From Alphaproteobacteria bacterium (GTDB taxonomy: Bacteria > Pseudomonadota > Alphaproteobacteria > ATCC43930 > CGMCC-115725), in the NCBI GenBank assembly GCA_005888425.1, contig VAZF01000163.1, positions 1 to 10,301 of the forward strand: a stretch of DNA of 10,301 nt. Direction: 5' to 3'. The translations under genes and the position numbers were made by a program. The notes under the pieces were generated by a model. The model searched no databases. It was not told the origin of the DNA and saw nothing but the letters and a program-made list of their open reading frames with translations. How positions within the stretch are numbered: position 1 is the first letter of the stretch; every line of letters begins with the position of its first letter. This document shows positions 1-6,074 of the stretch, piece after piece.

Positions 1-1
1 C

Positions 2-532
2 GGCGCCCGGCCGGGCGAGGTCGTTGCCGTGCTCGGCCTCGGCGGGCTCGGCCACCTCGGCGTGCAGTTCGCCGCGAAGATGGGGTTCAAGACGATCGCC
101 ATTGCTCGCGGCCAGGACAAGGCGCCGCTGGCGCGGCAGCTCGGCGCTCATCACTATATCGACAGCCGGGCGGAGGACCCCGCAGCCGCGCTGCAGAAAT
201 TCGGCGGCGCCAAGGTGATCCTCGCCACGGCGACGAGCGGCGCGGCGATGGATGCCGTGCAGGGCGGCCTCGCGGTGAGGGGAACATTGTTGATCGTTGG
301 CGTGCCGGAGTCGCTCAACATCGCCCCGCAGTTGTTGATCTTTGGCAGCCGCTCGATCACGGGCTGGTACTCTGGAACCTCGATCGACTCACAGCAGACG
401 CTCGCATTCAGCGCATTGACCGGCGTGCGCTCGATGAACGAAGTCTATCCGCTGGCGCGCGCGGCGGAGGCCTATGACCGCATGATGAGCGGCGAGGCGC
501 GGTTCCGGGTCGTGCTGACCATGGAGGGCTGA
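2..532 (+). CDS. Zinc-type (MDR) alcohol dehydrogenase, 3' part only
   Basis: This is the C-terminal half of a medium-chain alcohol dehydrogenase; the 5' end lies outside the window. The open frame runs from base 2 and gives 176 residues, against about 340 for a full protein, so the N-terminal catalytic zinc domain is missing here. What remains is the Rossmann cofactor domain, starting with the glycine motif GLGGLGHLG, followed by a beta strand and the typical LARQLGAHHYIDS segment, and ending in the family-like tail EARFRVVLTMEG. The overall look is the AdhP/COG1064 group, which oxidises alcohols to aldehydes or the reverse in the cytoplasm. The residues after the second strand (AIARGQDK) lack an acidic residue, which favours NADP(H) over NAD(H); this is an inference. 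The substrate cannot be told. The sirtuin gene follows after 51 bases on the same strand. Confidence 0.88.
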   Translation, partial: GARPGEVVAVLGLGGLGHLGVQFAAKMGFKTIAIARGQDKAPLARQLGAHHYIDSRAEDPAAALQKFGGAKVILATATSGAAMDAVQGGLAVRGTLLIVGVPESLNIAPQLLIFGSRSITGWYSGTSIDSQQTLAFSALTGVRSMNEVYPLARAAEAYDRMMSGEARFRVVLTMEG

Positions 533-583
533 ACCGGGCATAGCGGGCTTGGCGCGCCTCGGTGCTTTTGCCAAAGTAGCGCG

Positions 584-1339
584 ATGAGCGACAACCCCGG
601 AACCGCCGCGCTCGCCCGCATGCTCGCCGAGGCGAAGCGCGTCGTTGTGTTCACCGGCGCCGGCATCAGCACCGAGTCGGGCATTCCCGATTTCCGCAGC
701 CCGGGCGGGATCTGGACACAGATGGCGCCGATCTATTTCGACGAGTTCCTCGCCTCGGAGGAAGCGCGCCGCGAAACCTGGCGACGCCGCTTCGTCATGG
801 AGGACACCTTCAAGGCGGCCGAACCCAATCGCGGCCACCGCGCGGTCGACGCGCTGGTGCGGCGCGGCAAGGTTGCCGCGGTCATCACGCAGAATATCGA
901 CGGGCTGCATCAGGCCTCCGGCATCCCGCCCGAGAAGGTCATCGAGCTGCACGGCAACACGACTTATGCGACCTGCCTCGATTGCGGCCAGCGCTATGAG
1001 ATCGCCGATCTGCGCGCGATTTTCGAGAAGACGGGCGCGGTGCCGCCCTGCAGCGAATGCCTGGGTCATGTGAAGACCGCGACGGTGTCGTTCGGCCAGT
1101 CGATGCCGGTGCTGGCGATGCAACGCGCCGAGCAGGAGACGCGGGCAGCCGATCTCTTTATCGTGCTCGGCTCGTCGCTCGTGGTTTATCCCGCGGCAGG
1201 ATTTCCGCAGCTCGCCAAGCACAACGGTGCCAAGCTCGTCATCGTCAACCGCGAGCCGACGCCGCTCGACCAAATGGCCGATCTCGTATTGCACGAAGCG
1301 ATCGGCGATACGATGGGCGCGGCGGTCGGGGTGAACTGA
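584..1339 (+). CDS. Sir2-family NAD-dependent protein deacylase (sirtuin)
   Basis: The 251-residue product is a compact bacterial sirtuin, which removes acyl groups from lysines while cleaving NAD to nicotinamide and O-acyl-ADP-ribose. The NAD-binding motif TGAGISTESGIPDFRS is at residues 24-39, the TQNIDGLH motif at 102-109, and the catalytic histidine is His123 in ELHGN. Four cysteines (131, 134, 156, 159) form the expected structural zinc site. FGQSMP (170-175) replaces the commoner FGE-x-LP. I see no SIRT5-like Tyr-x-x-Arg pair in the acyl pocket region, so a desuccinylase is not indicated, but acyl preference is unproven. GAGISTESGIPD resembles the SIRT4-type (class II) wording. The ATG at 584 lacks a clear Shine-Dalgarno sequence; the next Met (residue 13) would leave a short lead before the NAD motif, so 584 is preferred. 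The SDR gene starts 16 bases after the stop. Confidence 0.94.
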   Translation: MSDNPGTAALARMLAEAKRVVVFTGAGISTESGIPDFRSPGGIWTQMAPIYFDEFLASEEARRETWRRRFVMEDTFKAAEPNRGHRAVDALVRRGKVAAVITQNIDGLHQASGIPPEKVIELHGNTTYATCLDCGQRYEIADLRAIFEKTGAVPPCSECLGHVKTATVSFGQSMPVLAMQRAEQETRAADLFIVLGSSLVVYPAAGFPQLAKHNGAKLVIVNREPTPLDQMADLVLHEAIGDTMGAAVGVN

Positions 1340-1341
1340 GC

Positions 1342-1348
1342 AGGAGGG
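1342..1348 (+). promoter_or_regulatory. Shine-Dalgarno sequence of the SDR gene
   Basis: AGGAGGG lies 7 bases before the ATG at 1356, just after the sirtuin stop codon. It fixes the SDR start and supports translation from a shared mRNA with the sirtuin gene. Confidence 0.75.
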
Positions 1349-1355
1349 CGGGACG

Positions 1356-2108
1356 ATGAGACTCGAAAACAAGGTCGCGCTGATCACCGGCGCAGCATCG
1401 GGGATGGGCGCCAGCATGGCGCGGATCTTCGCGCGCGAAGGCGCCAAGGTCGTCGTTGCTGACATGCTCGACAATGAGGGCAAGAAAATCGCCGCGGAGA
1501 TCACGCAGGCGAACGGCGCCGCGATGTACCAGCATCTCGACGTGACGAGCGAGACCGAGTGGCAGGCCGCGATCGCCGCGACGCTCGCCGCCTACGGCAA
1601 GCTCGACATCCTCGTCAACGATGCCGGGATCAGCGGCAGCGCGGTCGAGGATCTGTTCGACACCGCCGCCTGGGAACGCATCATGGGGATCAACGCGACC
1701 GGCACGTTTCTCGGGATGAAACACGCGATCCCGGCCATGCGCCAAGCGGGCGGCGGGTCGATCGTCAACATCTCGTCGATCTCGGGCGTCACCGGGCAGC
1801 GCGGCATCCATGTCGCCTACAACGCCTCGAAGGGCGCGGTGCGGACGCTGACCAAGGCGGGGGCGGTGCAGCACGGGCGCCACAACATCCGGGTCAATTC
1901 GGTGCATCCCGGGCTGATGCCGCCGATGCGCACCTCGGGCCGCACCGCCGACCCGGCGGTACGCGCGAAGATGCTTGAAGGCGTGCCGCTCGGCCGCGCC
2001 GGCCAAGTCGAGGAAGTCGCGAACGCGGTCTTGTTCCTGACCTCGGACGATGCTTCCTACATCACCGGCGCCGAGCTTTATGTCGACGGCGGCTTTCTGG
2101 CGGTCTGA
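1356..2108 (+). CDS. Classical short-chain dehydrogenase/reductase (SDR)
   Basis: At 250 residues this has the standard length of a classical SDR, a cytoplasmic NAD(P)-dependent alcohol/ketone oxidoreductase. The cofactor motif TGAASGMG is at 11-18. Asp36 at the end of the second strand argues for NAD(H). The proposed catalytic tetrad is Asn113, Ser141, Tyr155 and Lys159 (the YNASK motif). The C-terminal signature YITGAELYVDGGF is also present. The usual NNAG motif reads NDAG at 88-91. Tyr155 lies 14 residues after Ser141, one more than in E. coli FabG (Ser138/Tyr151); Ser140 and Ser143 are next to it, so the exact catalytic serine is not certain. Substrate cannot be assigned: the family covers sugar, steroid, cyclic-alcohol and acyl substrates, and automatic labels such as glucose 1-dehydrogenase would be unsafe. 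It sits between the sirtuin and the cupin gene, with gaps of 16 and 13 bases. Confidence 0.93.
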   Translation: MRLENKVALITGAASGMGASMARIFAREGAKVVVADMLDNEGKKIAAEITQANGAAMYQHLDVTSETEWQAAIAATLAAYGKLDILVNDAGISGSAVEDLFDTAAWERIMGINATGTFLGMKHAIPAMRQAGGGSIVNISSISGVTGQRGIHVAYNASKGAVRTLTKAGAVQHGRHNIRVNSVHPGLMPPMRTSGRTADPAVRAKMLEGVPLGRAGQVEEVANAVLFLTSDDASYITGAELYVDGGFLAV

Positions 2109-2113
2109 AGGAG
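2108..2113 (+). promoter_or_regulatory. Shine-Dalgarno sequence of the cupin gene
   Basis: AAGGAG overlaps the last base of the SDR stop codon and ends 8 bases before the ATG at 2122. It decides the cupin start in favour of 2122 over the in-frame ATG at 2050, which lies inside the SDR gene and has no such signal. Confidence 0.75.
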
Positions 2114-2121
2114 ACCAGGCG

Positions 2122-2667
2122 ATGACCTATTCACTCGATGCGTTCTGCGAAAATTGCCGCACGGCGCTGAAAACCGATCACGGTCCGGGCGGGCGCGAGG
2201 CGGTGCGGCAAAATCTCGAGCGGCTCCTCGCCGAGCCTGCCTTTCTCGACAAGCATGTGCTCTCGGCGCCGCCCGGCCGGCACACGCTTTACGAGGACCC
2301 GGAGGTCGATTTCGTCGTGCTCGCGCATATCAATCCGAAGGGTCACAAATCGCCGCCGCACGATCACGGCGCGTCCTGGGCGGTGTACGGCCAGGCAACG
2401 CACTACACCGACATGACGGAGTGGCGCCGCACGGATAGGACGAGCGACCCGGGGCCGGCCCGTATCGAGGTGGTGCGGCAGTATCGGCTGGAGCCGGGTA
2501 ATGCCGGCACCTATGACATCCGCGCCATCCACAATATCGAGTTCCCGGACGGAGCGCGGTTTGTGCGGGTGACCGGCACCGATCTCGAGCGCATCCCGCG
2601 GCTCAAATTCGATGTGGCGAAGGGTATCGCGGAGGTCATCGAAAGCGCTTCGACCGGCCCCGCTTGA
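2122..2667 (+). CDS. Small cupin protein, cysteine-dioxygenase-like fold (COG5553-type)
   Basis: From the ATG at 2122 the product has 181 residues. It looks like a single-domain metal-dependent cupin of the group called predicted metal-dependent double-stranded beta-helix enzymes, related in fold to cysteine dioxygenase. The first cupin motif is PPHDHGASWAVYGQ (78-91), with His80 and His82 as likely metal ligands; the third is His137 in AIHNIEFP (135-142). This gives the three-histidine iron site of thiol dioxygenases, but substrate and activity are unknown. An N-terminal pair Cys9-x-x-Cys12 is also present. A longer frame open to 2050 would overlap the SDR by about 60 bases and is rejected because of the ribosome site at 2108-2113. 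It is the last gene of the + strand operon and faces the oxidoreductase on the other strand. A thiol- or carboxylate-oxidising role is only a guess from the fold. Confidence 0.85.
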   Translation: MTYSLDAFCENCRTALKTDHGPGGREAVRQNLERLLAEPAFLDKHVLSAPPGRHTLYEDPEVDFVVLAHINPKGHKSPPHDHGASWAVYGQATHYTDMTEWRRTDRTSDPGPARIEVVRQYRLEPGNAGTYDIRAIHNIEFPDGARFVRVTGTDLERIPRLKFDVAKGIAEVIESASTGPA

Positions 2668-2672
2668 GGGTT

Positions 2673-2696
2673 CCTGCTCGATCCCGGGCGAGCGGG
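2673..2696. terminator. Hairpin between convergent genes, possible two-way terminator
   Basis: The 30-base gap between the convergent cupin and Gfo/Idh/MocA genes contains an 8-pair stem: CCTGCTCG (2673-2680) with CGAGCGGG (2689-2696), one G-T wobble and an 8-base loop. On the + strand it is followed by only TTT, so it is not a strong canonical intrinsic terminator, but its place between two stop codons fits a transcription barrier for both strands. Folding energy was not computed. Confidence 0.45.
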
Positions 2697-2697
2697 T

Positions 2698-3711
2698 TTA
2701 GTCGCGCGCGACCCTGACCGGGCGGTGCTCGGCGGCCGAGCGGATGATTGCCTCGAAGGCGGCGACGCCGTGCAAGATCTCCTCGGGCGTAATCGGATAG
2801 GGAGCCTCGCCGCGGATCGCCGCTGCGAATGCCTCCAGCTCGGCAAGCAATGTGTTGGAGCCGCGGTTCTGGATCGTTTCGGACTCCGCCGCCGCCTGGC
2901 GGCCGGTTGGCGGCGCGCCGGGAACGGGGCTGAAGCGAAAATCGAACTCCGGGGTCAGCAATTCGGCGCAGCCCTTTGTGCCGAACACCGCGAGCCGGTA
3001 GGTGACCGCCGTCACCAATGACGACAGCAGATTTCCCGACATGCCGTTCGCAAAACCGAACATGACGCTCGTCGTGTCCTGGGCGTCGTAGGAGATCGCG
3101 CGCTTGAGGCTCTTCGCATAGACCTCGTCGATACGGCCGAACAGATGGATCATCGCGTCCAGATTGTGGACGCCCATTGCGGTCATCCCGCCGGCCGGCG
3201 CTTCGCTCGCGATAGCACGCCACGAGGCCGGATCCATGAACAAACCAGCCGGGCCGTTCTGCTCGGCCGAGCAATGCGCCAGAGTGCCAAGGCGGCCGTC
3301 GTCGATGCGCGCCTTCAATTCCCGCATCGAGGGATGAAAGCGGCGGGGATAGGCGACGCCGAGGACGATGCCGGCGCGCGCCACCGCATCGAGCGCGCGG
3401 GCGGCGCTGTTGCGGTCGAGGGTGAACGGCTTCTCCATAAAGACGTGCTTGCCCGCTGAAGCGGCCGCTTCGACCTGCTTCCCATGCTCACTGTGCGGCG
3501 TCGCGAAGACGACGGCATCGATCTCCGGATCGGCGAGGATCTCGTCGAGACTGTCGCGAAGCGCGATGCCCAGCCTGGCGCAGAACGCCTCGGCCTTGGC
3601 GCGCGTCCTGGTATGCCCGGCGGTGAAGCGGAAGGCGCCGCTCTGCCCTTGCACGGCGCCGACCAGGGTCTGTCCCCACCGCCCGATTCCAACAATCGCC
3701 GCCCGCATCAT
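2698..3711 (-). CDS. Gfo/Idh/MocA-family NAD(P)-dependent oxidoreductase
   Basis: The 337-residue product has the two-domain layout of the glucose-fructose oxidoreductase / inositol dehydrogenase / MocA family, which oxidises or reduces sugars, inositols and related compounds with NAD(P). The N-terminal Rossmann motif GIGRWG is at 8-13. The family hallmark EKP is at 93-95, with Lys94 as the conserved catalytic lysine. The GVHNLD segment places His182 and Asp185 as the remaining active-site pair of the C-terminal domain. Substrate cannot be predicted. Two ATG codons in tandem (3711 and 3708) are possible starts; GGAGGG on the - strand (complement of 3719-3724) lies 7 bases before the outer one, which I use. 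No signal peptide is seen, unlike periplasmic members of the family. It is transcribed alone, away from ppk and towards the cupin gene. Confidence 0.92.
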   Translation of the reverse strand: MMRAAIVGIGRWGQTLVGAVQGQSGAFRFTAGHTRTRAKAEAFCARLGIALRDSLDEILADPEIDAVVFATPHSEHGKQVEAAASAGKHVFMEKPFTLDRNSAARALDAVARAGIVLGVAYPRRFHPSMRELKARIDDGRLGTLAHCSAEQNGPAGLFMDPASWRAIASEAPAGGMTAMGVHNLDAMIHLFGRIDEVYAKSLKRAISYDAQDTTSVMFGFANGMSGNLLSSLVTAVTYRLAVFGTKGCAELLTPEFDFRFSPVPGAPPTGRQAAAESETIQNRGSNTLLAELEAFAAAIRGEAPYPITPEEILHGVAAFEAIIRSAAEHRPVRVARD

Positions 3712-3725
3712 GCCGTCACCCTCCG

Positions 3726-3753
3726 CAATGCCGGACGATTTCTACAATGCCGG
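3726..3753. repeat. Direct repeat CAATGCCGG, two copies 19 bases apart
   Basis: The nine bases CAATGCCGG occur at 3726-3734 and again at 3745-3753, with start-to-start spacing of 19 bases, close to two helical turns. The pair lies just upstream of the Gfo/Idh/MocA start, next to its ribosome site. It could be a regulator-binding pair, but in a GC-rich sequence chance cannot be excluded. Confidence 0.35.
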
Positions 3754-3808
3754 CGCTCGCCTGAGGGCGGAAAACCGCGATCCGAACCGCCGAGACTGAG
3801 CCCAGTGC

Positions 3809-3838
3809 ATGACATCGGCCCTGTCGCGGCGGTAGAAT
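3809..3838 (+). promoter_or_regulatory. Candidate sigma-70-like promoter for ppk
   Basis: ATGACA (3809-3814, five of six to TTGACA) and TAGAAT (3833-3838, five of six to TATAAT) are separated by 18 bases. Transcription would start near 3845 and give a leader of about 40 bases to the ppk start at 3884. The position in the divergent intergenic region fits. No Pho box was found nearby. This is motif matching only. Confidence 0.42.
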
Positions 3839-3871
3839 CCGGGCTGCCGCCCGCCATATGTGAAGCGGGTC

Positions 3872-3878
3872 AGGAGGG
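3872..3878 (+). promoter_or_regulatory. Shine-Dalgarno sequence that sets the ppk start
   Basis: AGGAGGG ends 5 bases before the GTG at 3884. The other in-frame start, GTG at 3860, lies upstream of this site and has no purine-rich sequence at a usable distance, so the site argues for 3884. Confidence 0.7.
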
Positions 3879-3883
3879 CCAGC

Positions 3884-6046
3884 GTGAGAACCGGCGCCAA
3901 AAGGAGCGCGCAGCCGAGCGCACAAATCGTCGATTTGCGGACAATCGACCCGCTGTCGCCGTCGCGCTTTATCAACCGCGAACTGTCGTGGCTCGCCTTT
4001 AACGAGCGCGTCCTCGCCGAGGCGGACAATCTCCGCCATCCGCTGTTGGAGCGGCTGCGCTTTCTGTCGATTTCGGCGAGCAATCTCGACGAATTTTATA
4101 TGGTCCGGGTGGCCGGCCTCAAAGGCCAGAACCTCGCCGGCATCAAGACCGTCAGCCAGGACGGCCTCACACCGGCGCAACAGCTCGATGCCATCCAGGA
4201 GCGCGCCGGCCGCCTGATGGCCGACCAGCAGGTGACCTGGCTGTCGCTGCGCCGGCAGCTCGCCGATGCCGGGATCGCGGTCGTCGATCCTATCGACCTC
4301 GAACCGGGCGACCGCACCTGGCTCGAACAGCGCTTTATGGCCGACATCTTCCCGGTGCTGACGCCGCTCGCGATGGATCCGGCGCATCCCTTCCCGTTTG
4401 TCGTCAATCGCGGGTTCGGGCTCGCTTTGCAGCTCGAGCGGTTCAGCGACAATGTGCGCTTGCAGGCGCTGATCCTGATCCCGATCTCGGTCGACCGCTT
4501 TATCCGCCTCCCCGGCACCCGCATCCGCTTTTTGCCGGTCGAGCAGATGATCGCGCTGTTTCTCGATCACCTGTTCCCGGGATTTGCCGTCGTTGCGCAA
4601 GGCGTCTTCCGCGTGTTGCGCGACAGCGAGGTCGAGATCGAGGAAGAGGCCGAGGATCTCGTCCGCCTGTTCGAGACGGCACTCAAACGCCGCCGCCGCG
4701 GCCATGTGATCCATCTCGCGGTCGACGGCCGCATGCCGGGCGAGCTGCGCCGTTTTCTCAGTGAACACCTCGATGCCGCGCCGGGCGACGTGTTTGCGAC
4801 CGAGGGGATCCTCGGGCTCGACGACACGGCGGAGCTGATCATCGCCGACGAGCGCCCCGATCTCGTCTTCACCCCCTACAACCCGCGCTTTCCCGAGCGC
4901 ATCCGCGATTTCGGCGGCGATTGCTTCGCGGCGATCCGCCAGAAGGACATCATCGTCCATCATCCGTATGAGAGCTTCGACGTCGTCGTGCAGTTTCTGC
5001 GGCAGGCGGCGCGCGACCCGGCTGTGGTCGCGATCAAGCAGACGCTCTACCGGACGAGCGAGGACAGCCCGATCGTCAAGGAATTGGCGCAGGCCGCCGA
5101 GGCCGGCAAATCGGTCACCGCGATGATCGAATTGAAAGCGCGGTTCGACGAAGAGGCCAATATCCGCTGGGCGCACGAGCTGGAGCGCGCCGGCGTCCAG
5201 GTCGTCTACGGCTTCCTGCAATTGAAGACGCACGCCAAGGTGTCGCTGGTGATGCGCCGCGAGGGCGGCGAATTGCGCTCTTACGTGCATTACGGCACCG
5301 GCAACTATCACCCGTACACCGCCAAGGTTTACACCGACCTGTCGTTTTTCACGTGCGATCCCGCGCTGTGCCGCGACGCGGCGCGGCTGTTCAATTTCAT
5401 GACCGGCTATGCCCGCCCGGCAAGCCTCGAAAAAGTCGCGGTCGCGCCGGTCAATCTGCGCGCGCGCATCGCCGAATTGATCGAGGCCGAGATCGCGCAC
5501 GCCCGGGCTGGGCGGCCGGCGCAGATCTGGGCCAAGATGAACGCGCTCGTCGACCCGGCGATCATCGACCTGCTCTATAAGGCGTCGCAAGCCGGGGTCT
5601 CGGTCGATCTCGTCGTGCGCGGCATCTGCTGCCTGCGGCCGGGTGTCCCCGGCATGTCGGAGAACATCCGGGTCAAGAGCATTGTCGGCCGCTTCCTCGA
5701 GCACGGCCGCGTTGTCTGCTTCGGCAACGGCAACAAATTGCCGTCAGATCAGGCGCTCGTGTTCATCAGCTCGGCCGATTGGATGCCGCGCAATTTCGAT
5801 GGCCGCGTCGAGGCGCTGGTGCCGATCGAGAACGTGACGGTGCACCGCCAAGTGCTCGACGAGATCATGGTCGCCAATCTGCGCGATACGCTGCAAAGCT
5901 GGCACCTCGCGCCGGACGCCACGTATACCCGCGTGAGTGCCGAGGAGGACGGCTTCTCTGCGCATACCTATTTCATGACCAATCCCAGCCTGTCGGGGCG
6001 CGGGAAGGCGCTCAGGCGCGGCCAGCCGCGGCTTGTCGCGCGCTGA
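3884..6046 (+). CDS. ppk: Polyphosphate kinase 1
   Basis: Ppk1 reversibly transfers the gamma phosphate of ATP onto inorganic polyphosphate through a phosphohistidine. With the GTG start at 3884 the protein has 720 residues, a normal length. The N-terminal domain begins with FINRELSWLAFNERVL (29-44). The autophosphorylated histidine is His450 in KTHAKV and the second catalytic histidine is His607 in EHGRV. Their spacing of 157 equals that of His435 and His592 in E. coli Ppk. The conserved block HYGTGNYHPYTAKVYTDLS lies between them. Both phospholipase-D-like C-terminal domains are therefore present, and the enzyme looks intact. An earlier in-frame GTG at 3860 would add 8 residues but lacks a ribosome site. 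It is followed after 28 bases by ppx, so synthesis and breakdown of polyphosphate are probably co-transcribed. A candidate promoter lies at 3809-3838. Confidence 0.97.
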   Translation: MRTGAKRSAQPSAQIVDLRTIDPLSPSRFINRELSWLAFNERVLAEADNLRHPLLERLRFLSISASNLDEFYMVRVAGLKGQNLAGIKTVSQDGLTPAQQLDAIQERAGRLMADQQVTWLSLRRQLADAGIAVVDPIDLEPGDRTWLEQRFMADIFPVLTPLAMDPAHPFPFVVNRGFGLALQLERFSDNVRLQALILIPISVDRFIRLPGTRIRFLPVEQMIALFLDHLFPGFAVVAQGVFRVLRDSEVEIEEEAEDLVRLFETALKRRRRGHVIHLAVDGRMPGELRRFLSEHLDAAPGDVFATEGILGLDDTAELIIADERPDLVFTPYNPRFPERIRDFGGDCFAAIRQKDIIVHHPYESFDVVVQFLRQAARDPAVVAIKQTLYRTSEDSPIVKELAQAAEAGKSVTAMIELKARFDEEANIRWAHELERAGVQVVYGFLQLKTHAKVSLVMRREGGELRSYVHYGTGNYHPYTAKVYTDLSFFTCDPALCRDAARLFNFMTGYARPASLEKVAVAPVNLRARIAELIEAEIAHARAGRPAQIWAKMNALVDPAIIDLLYKASQAGVSVDLVVRGICCLRPGVPGMSENIRVKSIVGRFLEHGRVVCFGNGNKLPSDQALVFISSADWMPRNFDGRVEALVPIENVTVHRQVLDEIMVANLRDTLQSWHLAPDATYTRVSAEEDGFSAHTYFMTNPSLSGRGKALRRGQPRLVAR

Positions 6047-6074
6047 TGCGCCGGGCCAGGTAATCCCACCGCCG

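Noticed and set aside
533..569. Possible terminator after the alcohol dehydrogenase: ACCGGG (533-538) with CTCGGT (558-563), then GCTTTT
   Set aside because: The stem has only six pairs with one wobble, the loop is about 19 bases and the T-run is four bases. It is too weak to claim, and the sirtuin may still be co-transcribed.
389..1504. Open frame of 371 codons on the - strand across the alcohol dehydrogenase, sirtuin and SDR genes
   Set aside because: It crosses three genes with clear family motifs on the other strand, is in register with the sirtuin codons and has shadow-like composition.
2050..2121. Longer N-terminus for the cupin gene, from ATG 2050
   Set aside because: It lies inside the SDR gene without a ribosome site, whereas ATG 2122 has AAGGAG at good spacing.
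3784..3838. Pho box upstream of ppk
   Set aside because: A phosphate-control site would make biological sense, but no pair of CTGTCAT-like repeats with 11-base spacing is present on either strand.
3716..5704. Long open frame of 662 codons on the - strand, antisense to ppk
   Set aside because: Its codons are in exact register with ppk codons, so it stays open simply because ppk avoids TTA, CTA and TCA, which are rare in GC-rich genomes. The translation shows no recognisable motif, while ppk is unmistakable.
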